Notes under the pieces: generated by a model | Told to the model about the DNA's origin: nothing | What the model saw: the letters and a program-made list of their open reading frames with translations, nothing else | Database searches by the model: none | Source of the DNA: Limonium bicolor | Taxonomy: Eukaryota > Streptophyta > Magnoliopsida > Caryophyllales > Plumbaginaceae | Assembly (NCBI GenBank): GCA_023374045.1 | Contig: CM041776.1 | Coordinates: forward strand, 351,725,636 to 351,789,635 | DNA: 64,000 bases | Direction: 5' to 3' | Shown: positions 1-10,809 of the stretch, piece after piece | How positions within the stretch are numbered: the first letter of the stretch is position 1 | Layout: each line of letters begins with the position of its first letter | Made by a program: the position numbers and the translations under genes

Positions 1-1000
1 CTTCTTTTGAAAGAATAATATCTTTTGAATGTTTTTCCCTTCAATAATTTCGGTCCCTCCACGGGTTCATTTCCAGCTTCCGGAGTCCACTGCTCTCAGA
101 TCTAGGTTACCTTCTACTTGCTATGTCCAGATCTGGTGCAAATCTAGATGTTGCATGTTGGTTTCAGACTTTCATTCTGGTCTTCAGCTCTTCCCCTTTA
201 AGATCCCACCAAATCAACACCGATTTGGAGGTTTTGGAGTAAATTTCGAGCTTTTGAATATGTTGCATGTCGGTCTTTCTTGTGTTTTTTTTCTTTATGT
301 TTTTATTCTAGAATAATTCTTAGCTTGGGCTCGAGATTGGTTTGCGCCCATTTGGGTTGTAATTGTGCTTGGTCCTCATCTTTGAAGCATCAGTGTGGTC
401 TTCCATTGCTTAGTTTTGGAAAAATTCTTCTCTTTGCACTTTTATCAAATGGATGCTTCACTGGTTGGCTAGATAGACAATCATCCCTTAGGACATGATT
501 GATCTTAATTGATTGTCCTTTCTGGACTTGTCCGAAGTTCCTTATTCTCGGTTTTGATGCCTCGTCCTTCAGTGATGCTTACAAAGATCTCTATATAGTT
601 CTAGTTAATTGATTTTACGGATGGTTGATTATGCTTAGTATGTCACATTTTAATCTTCGTGATCTTGAAGTGTATTTGTACTATCTAAGCAAGCTCGTAC
701 TGGAAACTATATTTATAATTTACCTCTTTCAGTTAATATGTGTCTTATTTCCTAAAAAAGAATTACATCAACGTCACCCAACAAAATAAGAAAAGGAAGT
801 GATTGAAAAAATAGACAATCACCCCGGCCATACCCCGTTTAAATAACAATCATAAAAAAAGGGCACGCTTGCCTATGAGTTTGACATCAGTTATTTCTAC
901 TGTATATTAATTAGTTATTTCTCTCATGCATTAATTATAATACATATATACTCCAAAAAACTTAATTACATGAACTAAAATAAGCAACCACCATATATCA
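1..1000. other. unassigned intergenic sequence
   Basis: I recognise no gene, RNA or transposon end here. The first 500 bases are less AT-rich than what follows and hold two short overlapping plus-strand reading frames (29-316 and 280-498) whose translations match no domain I know. From about 600 the sequence is AT-rich non-coding DNA. It could be the remnant of a 5' untranslated region or an old repeat. Confidence 0.4.
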
Positions 1001-1059
1001 TCACAACACAAAAAACTTATTAAAACATAGCTTTAAAAAATAAAGACTTATATACCACT

Positions 1060-2616
1060 ATGTGCCTTGTTGATGATGCACATATTATATGTGTTTCCAT
1101 GGATTCTCTGCCAGGTAACACATTCCTTATACCGAAAACAATCGACAAGATGATCAATCGACATTCCAGCACACTGCATGAAAGATGCACAATAACCGGA
1201 CCAACAAGTCGAAACCCTATTCTGATGAGATCTTTACTGATGACCTCAGATCTGGGTGATCTCAATGGTACACTCTGGGATGTCTGTACTTGTGATGACT
1301 GGTCTGTAGTTGAAGTAGCCCCAAATGAATCCACTGAACGAACCATGCTCATCAACAACCTGAGTAATTAATTAATTACTATTATTATTGTTTGTATATG
1401 TACTTTAAAAGTATATAATTAGATTTATTTGAAGAGAGATGATGATGATTATGTGGTTAAGAATTTGCCTTTAGAATAGCACGAGCATTCTCGACAATGC
1501 ATCTAGCTCTGTTCTCAGCTAATCCCGTTCTTGGTTGGAGCTTATCTCCATGATCTCGTTTCTCCCATATTGGCTATGTTTTTATTTGGATCAAACCCAC
1601 CAAATACTTTCCTACAATATCATTATATATTGCAAGTTAATTCGTTTATTGTTTACAATAGATGATATTATACATAGTGAAATAAAGTATGAAAATCATT
1701 TAATATTATATGAATAAAACTGTACTATCTGATGAAACATTCATGATGATGATAGTATTGTTGTTATATACCTGAGGAGGTCTTTCCTTTTAAGGATTTC
1801 AGTCCAGTTGTAAATCCATCAACATACCAGAAATGATAGCAACTCAAACAAGCGACTGCACTTTTCAATTCACAACTCGATCCGATGAAAGAAATTTGCA
1901 TATTGAATTAGCTTATCTTAATCATCTCTTACAATTAAGTACATTCATGATAAATTAACTTTTATAATAGAAAGATAGATGCAGAAAATAACATACTTGT
2001 CATCGTAAAACGGCACTCCCCATTGTTCATCATGAAATGTCACATACAACTTATCTACACCAAGAAAAAAAAAGAGATCACTAAAAATCAAAAAAAGAAT
2101 CAATCAATGAAATAGATAGAATCATAAACAGATCAATAGACTAATTTTAACTAACCGCTATTCTTGTAATCCAGTGACATCTCTTCACGCTTCATCATGA
2201 CTACAAATTCTCAACACCAAACACAGCTTTAGGAAGAGTACACTCATCATGTCCAGTGATCATGACCCGCTGGTATAGGGACATGATTCTCTTCTATGAC
2301 GGTAAGATCCTAACTTTCCTGAGCGATTCAAGCGACAATACAATCTTCTGATCAAGAGGGCAACCGGCAGTAGTAGTGGTGGTGGAATCAGTGTCTTCAG
2401 TGGAATTCTGTGATACTGATGATGAGATAGAGAGTAGAGAGTTACTACGATAGATTCCTAATGGATACACTTCTTAAAGTGTTTAAGGAATTTAGCATTC
2501 CGGATTTGACTCTGGCATTGATCTGCTGGATTCTCCTTCTCCTTATTGTTGGTGTTCTTCGATGGATGATCGATTACAGTAGGGTAAATCTTTCTCTGGG
2601 TTGTTGGTTTCGACAT
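1060..2616 (-). pseudogene. DNA-3-methyladenine glycosylase I-like pseudogene
   Basis: The family excises 3-methyladenine from DNA (base excision repair; HhH-GPD fold). Reading down the minus strand, its landmarks appear in order: an N-terminus MSKPTTQRK... from ATG 2616 to a stop at 2458; KRCHWIT near 2190-2157 (family KRCxWVT); a separate exon with VTFHDEQWGVPFYDDK near 2045-1997; LFELLS...NWTEILKRKDLLR near 1855-1773; ENRARCIVENARAILK near 1530-1460; VVDEHGSFSGFIWGYFNYRP near 1365-1290; then VISKDLIRIGFRLVGPVIVH and SFMQCAGMSIDHLVDCFR near 1250-1125. The last block holds the conserved DHL region. These pieces lie in different frames: at least one shift after the RPVIT block, one after GPVIVH, one inside the LFELL exon, and an early stop at 2458. 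Introns with GT/AG ends can still be traced. No functional enzyme can be made from this copy. Family assignment is firm; exact exon ends are approximate. Confidence 0.85.
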
Positions 2617-3158
2617 TGTTTGATTGTTTAAACTTTCAAGGAGATGGATGAGAAATAAGTTAATTAATTTAAGAAGAGAATAAATTAATAAGTTAAGAAT
2701 AAATTATAGTATAATTTAAGGTTTTCTCTTGTGCAGACAGTAGCTAGCTAAGTATGCATAATGATGCACGAAATTGGGGTAAGAAATTAAGAAATGAAGA
2801 GGGAGGTTTGATGAAATGGGTTTGATATGAGATTAAGTTAGGAGCATGCATGTGTGTCCTTTTATATGTATAGTAAGAAAGGAGAACGTACGCTCACCTA
2901 GATTGAATGAAGTTTCTTTCTCTTTTGGTTGGTGAAGTGTGTCTGTCCATCAAAATGGGTATAATACAAAGACAATATACAATTAATTAATCGATTCTAT
3001 CTTCTTTATTAGCAATTAAGCAACATTAATTGTTATAAGAAATTATTACTAGAAAAGTATATATGTATTCCCCTTCATTAGCGACATTATATATTCATGC
3101 ATATTAATGAATAAAAACCCAAAGTAATTAATAAAGCATAACGTACACACGCAATTAA

Positions 3159-4653
3159 GGGTGTGTTCACTTCACGCGGCGGAAACGGAATGGAATCAGG
3201 AAAGGGAATGGAGGGGAAAGGAAAGGGATTCCCTTTGATTAAAGTTTGTTGGTTTTAACAGAGAAACGGAATAGAATTATGCATCATTCCCTTTGTTGTT
3301 GTTTGGTTTTGAATATAAGGGAATCACAATTTTCTTCAAAAAAAATTTATACTTAGTAATAATTTTAGTTTCCAAATCTCAAAATGATCATCCATGTTCA
3401 TTCATTTCATAAACATATTGATATTAAACAAAATATAAATTAGAAATAATCTTAATTATATATTCAATAAAAATATAAACACTTTAATCAAATAAAAATT
3501 ATTAATTAATTATATCAAATTATGTTATAATTCAAAAATATTTGCAATATTATAGATATTTATCTAATACATACATTACATAATGTTTAATATTTTAAGA
3601 ATAAGTTTATATGTTAATATCTTGTTTTATATTTTCAATATCTTTTGGTATTAGCGTAAATTTTAGTTCACATTTAATTAAGTAATATTTTGTTTACTTA
3701 TTAATATTTTCAATAATATAAGGTTATTAAAATAAAATAATAACATTTTTACTAAAGTGAACTATTTATGATAATGAAATAATTAATAATGACTATACTT
3801 AATTTTTAGTACTTACTACCTCCGTCCCATTTTGACCTTCTTGTTTACTTTTTGGCACGTTTTTCCACTTCAATATTTAACATATAAATACATTAATTTT
3901 ATGAAATTAAGTTTTGCATTATGTAGTTTATCACATAAAGAATCAATAAAAAACTTAGATTTGTGAAATTTATTATCTTATATGTTAAATATTGAAGTCA
4001 AACGACATGCCCAAATAGTAAATAAGACGGTCAACAAGGGACAGAGGGAGTATAATATAGTCATTTATTTCATATTAGTAAGTTTTTTAAAAGTTTTATG
4101 GTATAATTTTTAAATCCAAAATTTTTAAAAAAGTTGTTTCGAATATTATTATATGTAGTATTTTAATATATATATATATATTAAATAGAAAAATTTTAGT
4201 ATATAAGAAAAATAACTAAATGAATCATTGTAAATATTTTATTTAGATACACCATCTAACATATTTGCTCATACAAATTGTTTACTTTTGATTTTTATTT
4301 AAGTACATGTAAGCATACTTAATTTGTAGATTAATATATATTATTATTTAATTATAATTGAAACTTGAATAAGGATCATATTTCATATTTATATATTTTT
4401 AATTCTTAAACATTTATTTAAATTAAACATTGCTTGAAATAACAATGATGAGTTACGTAGTGGGAGAGAATGATGGAAAAGGAAGGAAAGGGAATACTAT
4501 TCCCCATGATTTTAGGGGGAATGAGAAAGAAGGAATTGGGGGTTTTCAAAACTGAAAAGTGGGGAAAGGTAATCATTAAAAATTAAAAACAAACCATCAC
4601 AAAGAGAATGATTCCCTTTCCCTTTCCCAAATACCCCCAAGTGAACACACCCT
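3159..4653. mobile_element. PIF/Harbinger (Tourist-like) non-autonomous transposon
   Basis: The ends are perfect inverted repeats: GGGTGTGTTCACTT at 3159-3172 and its reverse complement at 4640-4653. Each side is flanked by TAA, the 3-bp TWA target duplication typical of PIF/Harbinger. Subterminal DNA is rich in GGAATGG/GGGAAAGG motifs on the left and their complements on the right. The 1.5-kb interior is very AT-rich and has no transposase, so it depends on a helper element. It is interrupted by a nested Stowaway MITE. Confidence 0.85.
3816..4050. mobile_element. Stowaway MITE nested in the Harbinger element
   Basis: A 235-bp element with ends CTACCTCCGTCCC and GGGACAGAGGGAG, the Stowaway (Tc1/mariner) terminal signature. 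It is flanked by TA on both sides (3814-3815 and 4051-4052). The next bases continue the inverted repeat (ATTTTGACC...GGTCAA). It contains no coding sequence. It lies inside the element at 3159-4653 and so inserted later. Confidence 0.88.
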
Positions 4654-6262
4654 AAGTGTACCTGAGCTTTGTCAAGTAATAGTAGTATACTAGGTATAGT
4701 TTTTGTTAGATAAAAAGTGTCAAATAGTAGTAATAGTTAGTTAGTTGGTCACTATATGTGCTTTTTTGTCGAAGCATATTTCTGGTAGATGACAATTGAC
4801 CATTAATCATACAAAATTATATTCTAGTATTTTTTGTACCCTCTTGCTCTCGATCGTTTTGTCAGTGTATAGTATTGTGTATATATATATATATATGTCG
4901 TCGTCAAGCATTTATGAGCTAAAGGAACAATTTAATAGAGTTCTTAATTTCGCCACCACTTTTATAATCATATTCTTAAGTAACGTAATTAGATTTGACA
5001 CTACTTAAAAATGCATAGACCGGTACGTAGATTAGCAGTATAATAATCAATAATCATCAGCAGTTAGTGTAGATGATTACAATTCAGTGTACTACACTCT
5101 AAAAGGATAATTTCTGAATTTAACGTACATATATTCTATATATATTCTCCAATAAACCTCTCTTCAGACGCACTCAATCTTTAATTAGGAGAACAATTAT
5201 ATTGATTGTAATTTGAACAAGTTTTCTTTATATTTGACAAATTAAGCTACGACTTGAACTGAGGCTTGAAGAGTTAAAGCCCACTTATTACTAATTGGTG
5301 CTTTCTACTTGAAAAAATATTGTTAGAAGGCACAAGCATTTTAAGTAGCTAGAACACTGATTTACGTTTTAATTAGAACATACGTTATAATATGTAAACT
5401 CATAGTAGAGAAAGGGGATATTGATCAATATATATTATGTATACTCCCACATCAACAATCAATCAAATCATGTTGTAGGAAGGAAACCCAAATTTGCAAT
5501 TTTAGTTGCGGAGTTGATCTCAAAGAAAACAAATTACAAAGAGTTGATCTGTAGATATCACTCTCAAAGCGTGCTTCCTACTACTATATAATATTATAAT
5601 GTATCATTTCTTCTTGTAAAACAGTGGAGTTTGAGTGTTACATGTTGTCTGCATAGAAAAAGATATGCAACCATACTATATATAATTTTTTCATCGCTTC
5701 TTTCAGATCCAAAACTAATAAAAAATCATTAATTTGTTGTTTGTCGGCAATGCATGGGCCTGTCAATTCAAGTGCGTGCTCTAATAATTACATATCGTAT
5801 ACAGCTTTAGTAGCGTTTATGCTTAACTAAGTTAAACTCGAGGTGAATAATTCCCTTCAGATAAATGTCTTTCCTCATATTTTTATTTAAAATCTCGTTT
5901 CATTTTACTGATTAATCATTTCGCTTCTGATCAAAGTAAGGTAGATATTTTCTCTGCAGCAGCAGCACACTGCACCTATTTCAAATAATAATAAAAAAAT
6001 GGTTGGGAATATAGCAGCATTTTCAAAATGAGTTTGTCTTGCCTTATTTCTAAAGTTTGTAAAATTTTAATGCCAAGTACGAATGAACATGACAAACCAC
6101 TGAATAGCAATAAAAAAATTGAATTTATTTAGGCAAATTTTACCATATAAAGTTTTAAGTGAATATGTATGTCAACTTACTACAAAACATATTCATAAAG
6201 TTTCATTTTCATTATAAAATACTCTTCTGTTGAAATTCTAATATACTAATTTCTTCATATTT
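4654..6262. other. AT-rich intergenic DNA, nothing recognised
   Basis: There is no credible gene, RNA or transposon end in this 1.6-kb stretch. A short plus-strand frame at 4796-5008 translates to a low-complexity hydrophobic peptide running through an (AT)n microsatellite near 4880-4897 and looks fortuitous. Confidence 0.5.
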
Positions 6263-6517
6263 CTTTTTTTTTGTAATAAGAGGTGATAAATATATTGAAA
6301 GAATAAGAGAGTTTACACAAAAGAGATACATAGGGGACCTATATATCAGATACCCAGGGATTTACAAGTCAAATGGGGGCATATGAGTTCCAAAAAGGAG
6401 GCTAAGGGCCAACCTATTACATCATAGTCAAAGAAGCCACCAAAAAGAGGTGGAGGCAAAATAAATTAGGACACCAAGATCTGGTTGAGCCACGCACTAT
6501 CTCGATTAGGAAGGAGC

Positions 6518-7276
6518 TTAGTCTCGATGGTGGCTTTGATTGCTCCCTTCACGTCCGCAATGATGAGAGCGCGGGTCCCTAGCCTGGCCCATTATGGCTC
6601 TTCTACATCTTTCGATCCAAATGAAGTAGACGACATTAGCGATGGCCGCACGTCTGACGGAGTCCTTTGGTCTTCTCCTCTTGCTGTAGTGGGATAGCCA
6701 GTGTGCGCAGCTGCGAAGGTTAGACCTGTTGGTGGGGATCCCTAGCCAGTCACAAAGAGCCCACCAGATCCTGCAAGTAGTCCTGCAAAAAAAGAAAAGG
6801 TGCCCGCTTGTCTCTAGAGCTTGCTCACAGAGCCAGCATCTGTTAGCGAGGCTAATGCCCCACGATTGCAGTTTATCGCATGTTTTCAGTCTACCTTTTA
6901 GAGTAACCCAAAGAATGAATTTGGCTTTAGGGAGCACCCAGGTCTTCCAACAGATATTATACCAGGGAAAGTGCCTAGAAGGGGAAGAGACATCCTGGTA
7001 AATGGTGTTGACTCGGATGCGGATAGGGTAGGTGAGGAAAAGAGAAGTAGCGTCCTGGGTAGAGCCGCACTGCTTGATCCACCAATCTCTGGCCCTAAGA
7101 ATGGACTTCCAGATCCACGGGTCACCCCCAGTGGGAGTGGCGGCCCAGATGTTGGAGTTCTCCAGGTATACACTATGGATCCATTGAATCCAAAGTCTTT
7201 CGGAGTTATGAATGATGGCAGAGATCGTTTTAAGGAGAAAACTCATGTTCCATTTGAAGATATCCTTTATGCCCAA
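6518..7276 (-). pseudogene. LINE zinc-binding region (zf-RVT)
   Basis: The C-terminal part of ORF2 downstream of the reverse transcriptase. It carries the plant zf-RVT pattern: WKTWVLPKAKFILWVTLKGR, then CWLCEQALETSGHLFFFCR with its Cys/His ligands, then IWWALCDWLGIP. Residues before it (IKQCGSTQDATSLFL) also suit the linker of this family. A conflicting frame in the first half shows that the ORF is shifted relative to the RT part. Presumed role is RNA binding during target-primed reverse transcription. Confidence 0.85.
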
Positions 7277-7721
7277 CCCCCCTTTCCTCTTGTCAAAACA
7301 GATAGAGCTCCACGCTACTGGTGGGGTGGGGTTGCTGGCTGAGTCCCCTTACCAGAGAAAGGACCGAATCTTCCTTACAATGCATTGGATGACATTTTTG
7401 GGGATAGCAACCGATGAGGCCCAGAAGCCAATGATACCAAACATGGTACTTTGGATAAGAGTGAGACGGCCCGCAAATGAAAGGTGTTTACCCCCCAGGA
7501 AGATATAGCCTTTTGAAAATTGTCGATCAGGGGGGCAAAGTCCGAGGATTTGGGCTTTCTGGCTGAGATAGGGATGCCTAAGTAGCAGAATGGGAAGAAA
7601 CCTTGATTGAACCTATGGAGGAGAGGATGGAGGTAGCCGCGGATGGGCAGACCCCTCCAAGGAAGATGTCACATTTGGAAGTGTTGAGCTTCAGGCCGAG
7701 GCTTCGGAGAATAGATTGACC

Positions 7722-8639
7722 TTAGAGCATAAGGGAGATGGAACTATGGTCCCCTCTACTAAAAAGAAGGGCATCGTTTGCAAAAAACAGGTGGGAGACT
7801 TTAAGGGTTTTGCAGGAAGGGTGGAATCTGAATCCCGGATCTTGAGGAAGCTGGTCGAGCAGTCGGGAAAGCATATCCACAACAAGGACGAAGAGGTAGG
7901 GAGAGAGAGGGTCACCTTGGCGCAAACCCCTTTCACCTTTGAAAAACCTCGTAGGAGAGCCATTTAGGCTTATGGAGAACGAGGTGGTGGAGACACATTG
8001 CATAATCCAGTTGGTGAAAATGGGGGGGGGGGGGGAGTTTAGGAAGGACATTGTGTCGCTGAGGAAGGCCCAATCAACGGTATCAAAGACGTTTCTGATG
8101 TCCACCTTCATCATGCAACGAGGGGAGATATGGGCTCGTTGGTAGTGTTTCATTAAGCAAGAGCACAATTGAATATTATCCGTAATGAGACACCCCTTAA
8201 TGAAGGCCCCCTGGCTCTCCTTGACAATCCCAGGGAGAACCTCTTTAAGCCTCGTAGCTAAGATTTTACTAATGATCTTATAGATAGTATTGCAGCAAGA
8301 GATGGGCCTATAGTCATTGGGAGTGGAAGCAGAGTCAGTTTTGGGGATTAGGGCAATGAGGGTCGAGTTGATCTCTTTAAGCAGGGAGCCGCTGTGGAAA
8401 AAGCTTTTGATAGCCATACTGAGATCCTCACCAATGATGGGCCACGCAGATTTGAAGAATTTTGAGGAGTAACCATCTGGGCCCGGAGCTTTGTCATTCC
8501 CTATGGAAAAAAGGGCGGACTTGATTTCAGCATTGTCAACAGCCCTAAGAAGGGGGGCCCAGCTGGAGTGGACGAGGGTTCTAGTGTTGTCAAGGTTGAA
8601 ATCAGAGAGAGAGCTCATGGGAGGATTCCTGGTGCCCAT
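7722..8639 (-). pseudogene. LINE reverse transcriptase domain, catalytic motif altered
   Basis: A 305-residue open stretch covering most of the L1 reverse transcriptase. Visible motifs in order: KAPGPDGYSSKFFK, NDYRPISCCNTIYKIISKIL, SQGAFIKG, KVDIRNVFDTVDW (motif A Asp), GLRQGDPLSPYLFVL, and SHLFFANDALLFSRGD. The last should be FADD; here the first of the two Asp residues is Asn (codon AAC), which should abolish polymerase activity. The PPPP run in the middle is encoded by the 14-base G-run on the plus strand. The domain would make cDNA directly at a nicked target in an active LINE. Confidence 0.9.
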
Positions 8640-9257
8640 GATGGCCTTGAAGTGGGAAACAAGGCAGTTAGCAATATCCTCCGGGGCAAAGAGCTCAACC
8701 CCAAGCTCATTGGTGATAGTGGCTATGGAGTTCTTGTTGTGTCTAGCCTTTATGGCTCTATGGTAGAACGCGGAGTTCGCGTCAGCCCACCTGAGCCAAC
8801 GGATTTTAGAGAGTTGACGGAGGAAGATAAGCTTTTGGTGGTTATGAGCACAAAGAGCGTGCCTCAGGGATTTCTCTTTGGAGATAAGAGTAGAGTTCCA
8901 TGGGTCCCTATCAAGCCTCAGTTGGGTGTCGTTGAGCTCCTCTCTAATAGATTGGGCCTTTAGAAAGAGGGCGCTGTATTCCGTTCTGTGGAGGGTAGAG
9001 AGTTGCCCTTTGAGGAGGCGAAGTCTCTTGACAAAAGAAAAGAGTCTGCTCCCTTCAATGGGGACCTTCCAAGTATCACTGACTGTGGGGAGGAAGAAGG
9101 GGTCCTTAGCCCAAAGATTAAGGAATTTGAAGCATTTCTTGGGGGGGGGGGGGGGGGGGGCGGGGGAGGCGAAGGTGATGGCTAGGGCTATGGTCAGAAA
9201 TGAGCGGGGAGCTGAAGGTGCAATAGCTGAGAGGGAAGGTAGCTACCCACGCTTCAT

Positions 9258-9560
9258 TCACAAGTGCTCGATCAATTTTACCAAGAACTCGATCACGACC
9301 ATATGGTTATTCCACCAGGTGAAGAAGCATCCGTAATAGCGGAGGTCATTAAGCTTGGCCCTAGCCACACAATCCGCAAAATCTTCATACTCCCTTGGGG
9401 GCGTGGGGCGACAACTCAGCCTATCATTGGCAAACAGAATATTATTGAAGTCTCCTGCCACCATCCATGGCCCTGGGGTGGAGTTGCTAAGGTTCACAAT
9501 TTCAGCCTACAAGAGGGACTGTAGAGCAGGGTTGTTGTGAGCATACACAACGGAGAGGGT
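9258..9560 (-). pseudogene. LINE endonuclease (EEP-type) fragment
   Basis: The minus strand encodes VVYAHNNPALQ followed by STPGPWMVAGDFNNIL. The W-x-V-x-GDFN motif belongs to the apurinic/apyrimidinic-type endonuclease of plant L1 elements, which nicks target DNA to prime reverse transcription. YYGCFFTWWNNH follows, matching the usual G-x-x-FTW-x-N block. Upstream catalytic motifs are missing because the element is 5'-truncated here. The frame breaks soon after the FTWWNNH block. Confidence 0.8.
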
Positions 9561-9640
9561 GAAGGGAAGGGTGCCATGGGGCGAGGCCAGGCATGTTAAC
9601 ATTTGGGCTGACGAGAGAATGGAAGAGAGAGTGACCAAAT

Positions 9641-10260
9641 TTTTTAAAATGTATACACTACACACAAAATAATTAAAGATCATATGATATTTTAAATCAA
9701 TTTAAAAAAATAACAAGAATATATAAAAAACAATTTTTTTTGTCATTATTTATATTTAATATTTGTTAATATTTTTTTGGAACTTATAATATTATTTAAT
9801 GATTTATTTTCTCAAACTTAATTGTTATAATTTTTTTAGGATTTTAAGTCACCCGTTTATGTATTATTTTGATAATTTGTGTGTATTTTTATGAAATTCG
9901 TGTAAATCTTAGGGATATTTTGTAAAATTTGCCTAAACTTTAGGTACTTGGTGAAGTTTTCATTTTTTTTATCGTTGTCAAATTTATTTCCAAAAGTTTA
10001 ATTTTAATTTTTTGTGTTTTTTGTGTTTTATGATTTTTAATCATTGTTATAACTGTTTTTAAAAAATATATGAGTTTTGGTTAGTTTTATCTATTTGTTA
10101 AGTTTACATATTTTTTAAAATAACTTTTAACCATATACTTTGAGGTTATTGCAAGGATATATGATGTAAGGGGTAAAATTCAGGAAAATTTTCATAAAAA
10201 TACTAAATTAAAAAAAAAATTAAATGCGGTGGTCGTTTTTGAAAAAAATTACGCGGGTGT
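9641..10260. other. AT-rich spacer between LINE and MULE
   Basis: Very AT-rich non-coding sequence with many T-runs. No gene or element end was recognised. It is the left flank of the MULE, but no 9-bp target-site duplication matching the right flank at 22962 could be found. Confidence 0.5.
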
Positions 10261-10433
10261 ACCAACCCTTGCAAAGAAGCAGCCACTGTACTGTGGCAGC
10301 TTGCCAGAAACCGCCACACAAGATTACGACTGCTTCTGCATTTTTTTGCTTGAAGCAGCCACGAGTTTGGGGCGGCTTCTTACTTATCTGCTGGAAAACG
10401 CCACAATGTGGGGCGGCTTCTGTGCATTTCGTC
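10261..10433 (+). repeat. MULE left terminal inverted repeat
   Basis: This segment is the reverse complement of 22790-22961, with only a few substitutions and small indels over about 173 bp. It contains four short dyads built from GCCAC/GTGGC or GCCGCC/GGCGGC cores. In MULEs the TIR carries the transposase binding sites and often a promoter. Confidence 0.92.
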
Positions 10434-10544
10434 CCCCTTATCCGGAAATCCAGCCGACCAATCACAGCCGTCGGTCGCTGGATCGCACGGACCCCACTTA
10501 TCCATTTCTTTGCAAAGAAATCGCCCCGTTTCCGTGGCTCCTTC

Positions 10545-10650
10545 CAGCAGGATTTTTTTTCTATAAAAAACCCACCCAATCTCACCCATTCTCCCCACAT
10601 TTCTCACACAAACACTCCTCAAACTTTCATTCTCTATCTCCCCGAATCTG
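10545..10650 (+). promoter_or_regulatory. core promoter and 5' UTR exon of the plant-mobile-domain gene
   Basis: A TATA-like CTATAAAAAA at about 10560-10569 is followed by a C/T-rich, A/T-initiated leader (CCCACCCAATCTCACCC...). This ends in GGAACAAGTAAGTT, a good GT donor at about 10650. The next strong acceptor is the TTTATGTAG in front of the ATG at 13490. I infer a TATA promoter just inside the left TIR, a short 5' UTR exon and a 2.8-kb 5' UTR intron. Confidence 0.6.
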
Positions 10651-10809
10651 GAACAAGTAAGTTCCATTGTTTTTTTGTGTGGTTAATTTTATGTTAATTA
10701 TAGTCATTATTTTTAGTGTTTTAATTGTTATTAAGTTGTATTTAACTCTTCTACCTTCCATTACTTGTTCTAACATTTTTCTAAGTTTATCATTATCCTC
10801 CTATTATAT

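Larger units (their letters stand above)
6263..9640 (-). mobile_element. 5'-truncated L1-type LINE retrotransposon
   Basis: A non-LTR retrotransposon on the minus strand. Reading down that strand: the last part of the endonuclease, the reverse transcriptase, then the C-terminal zinc-binding reverse-transcriptase region, ending at a poly(A) tail seen as a T-run at about 6263-6272. The element begins inside the endonuclease domain, so it is 5'-truncated, as usual for LINEs. ORF2 is broken by stops and frameshifts, and two long G-runs (8022-8035 and 9141-9160, C-runs in the coding strand) interrupt it. I found no clear target-site duplication. The left boundary is supported by the tail; the right boundary is approximate. 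Confidence 0.88.

Noticed and set aside
10220..10697. several overlapping open frames of 95-157 codons on both strands
   Set aside because: They coincide with the GC-richer TIR and 5' leader; the translations have no domain, and the inverted copy at the right TIR shows that the sequence is a repeat, not a gene.
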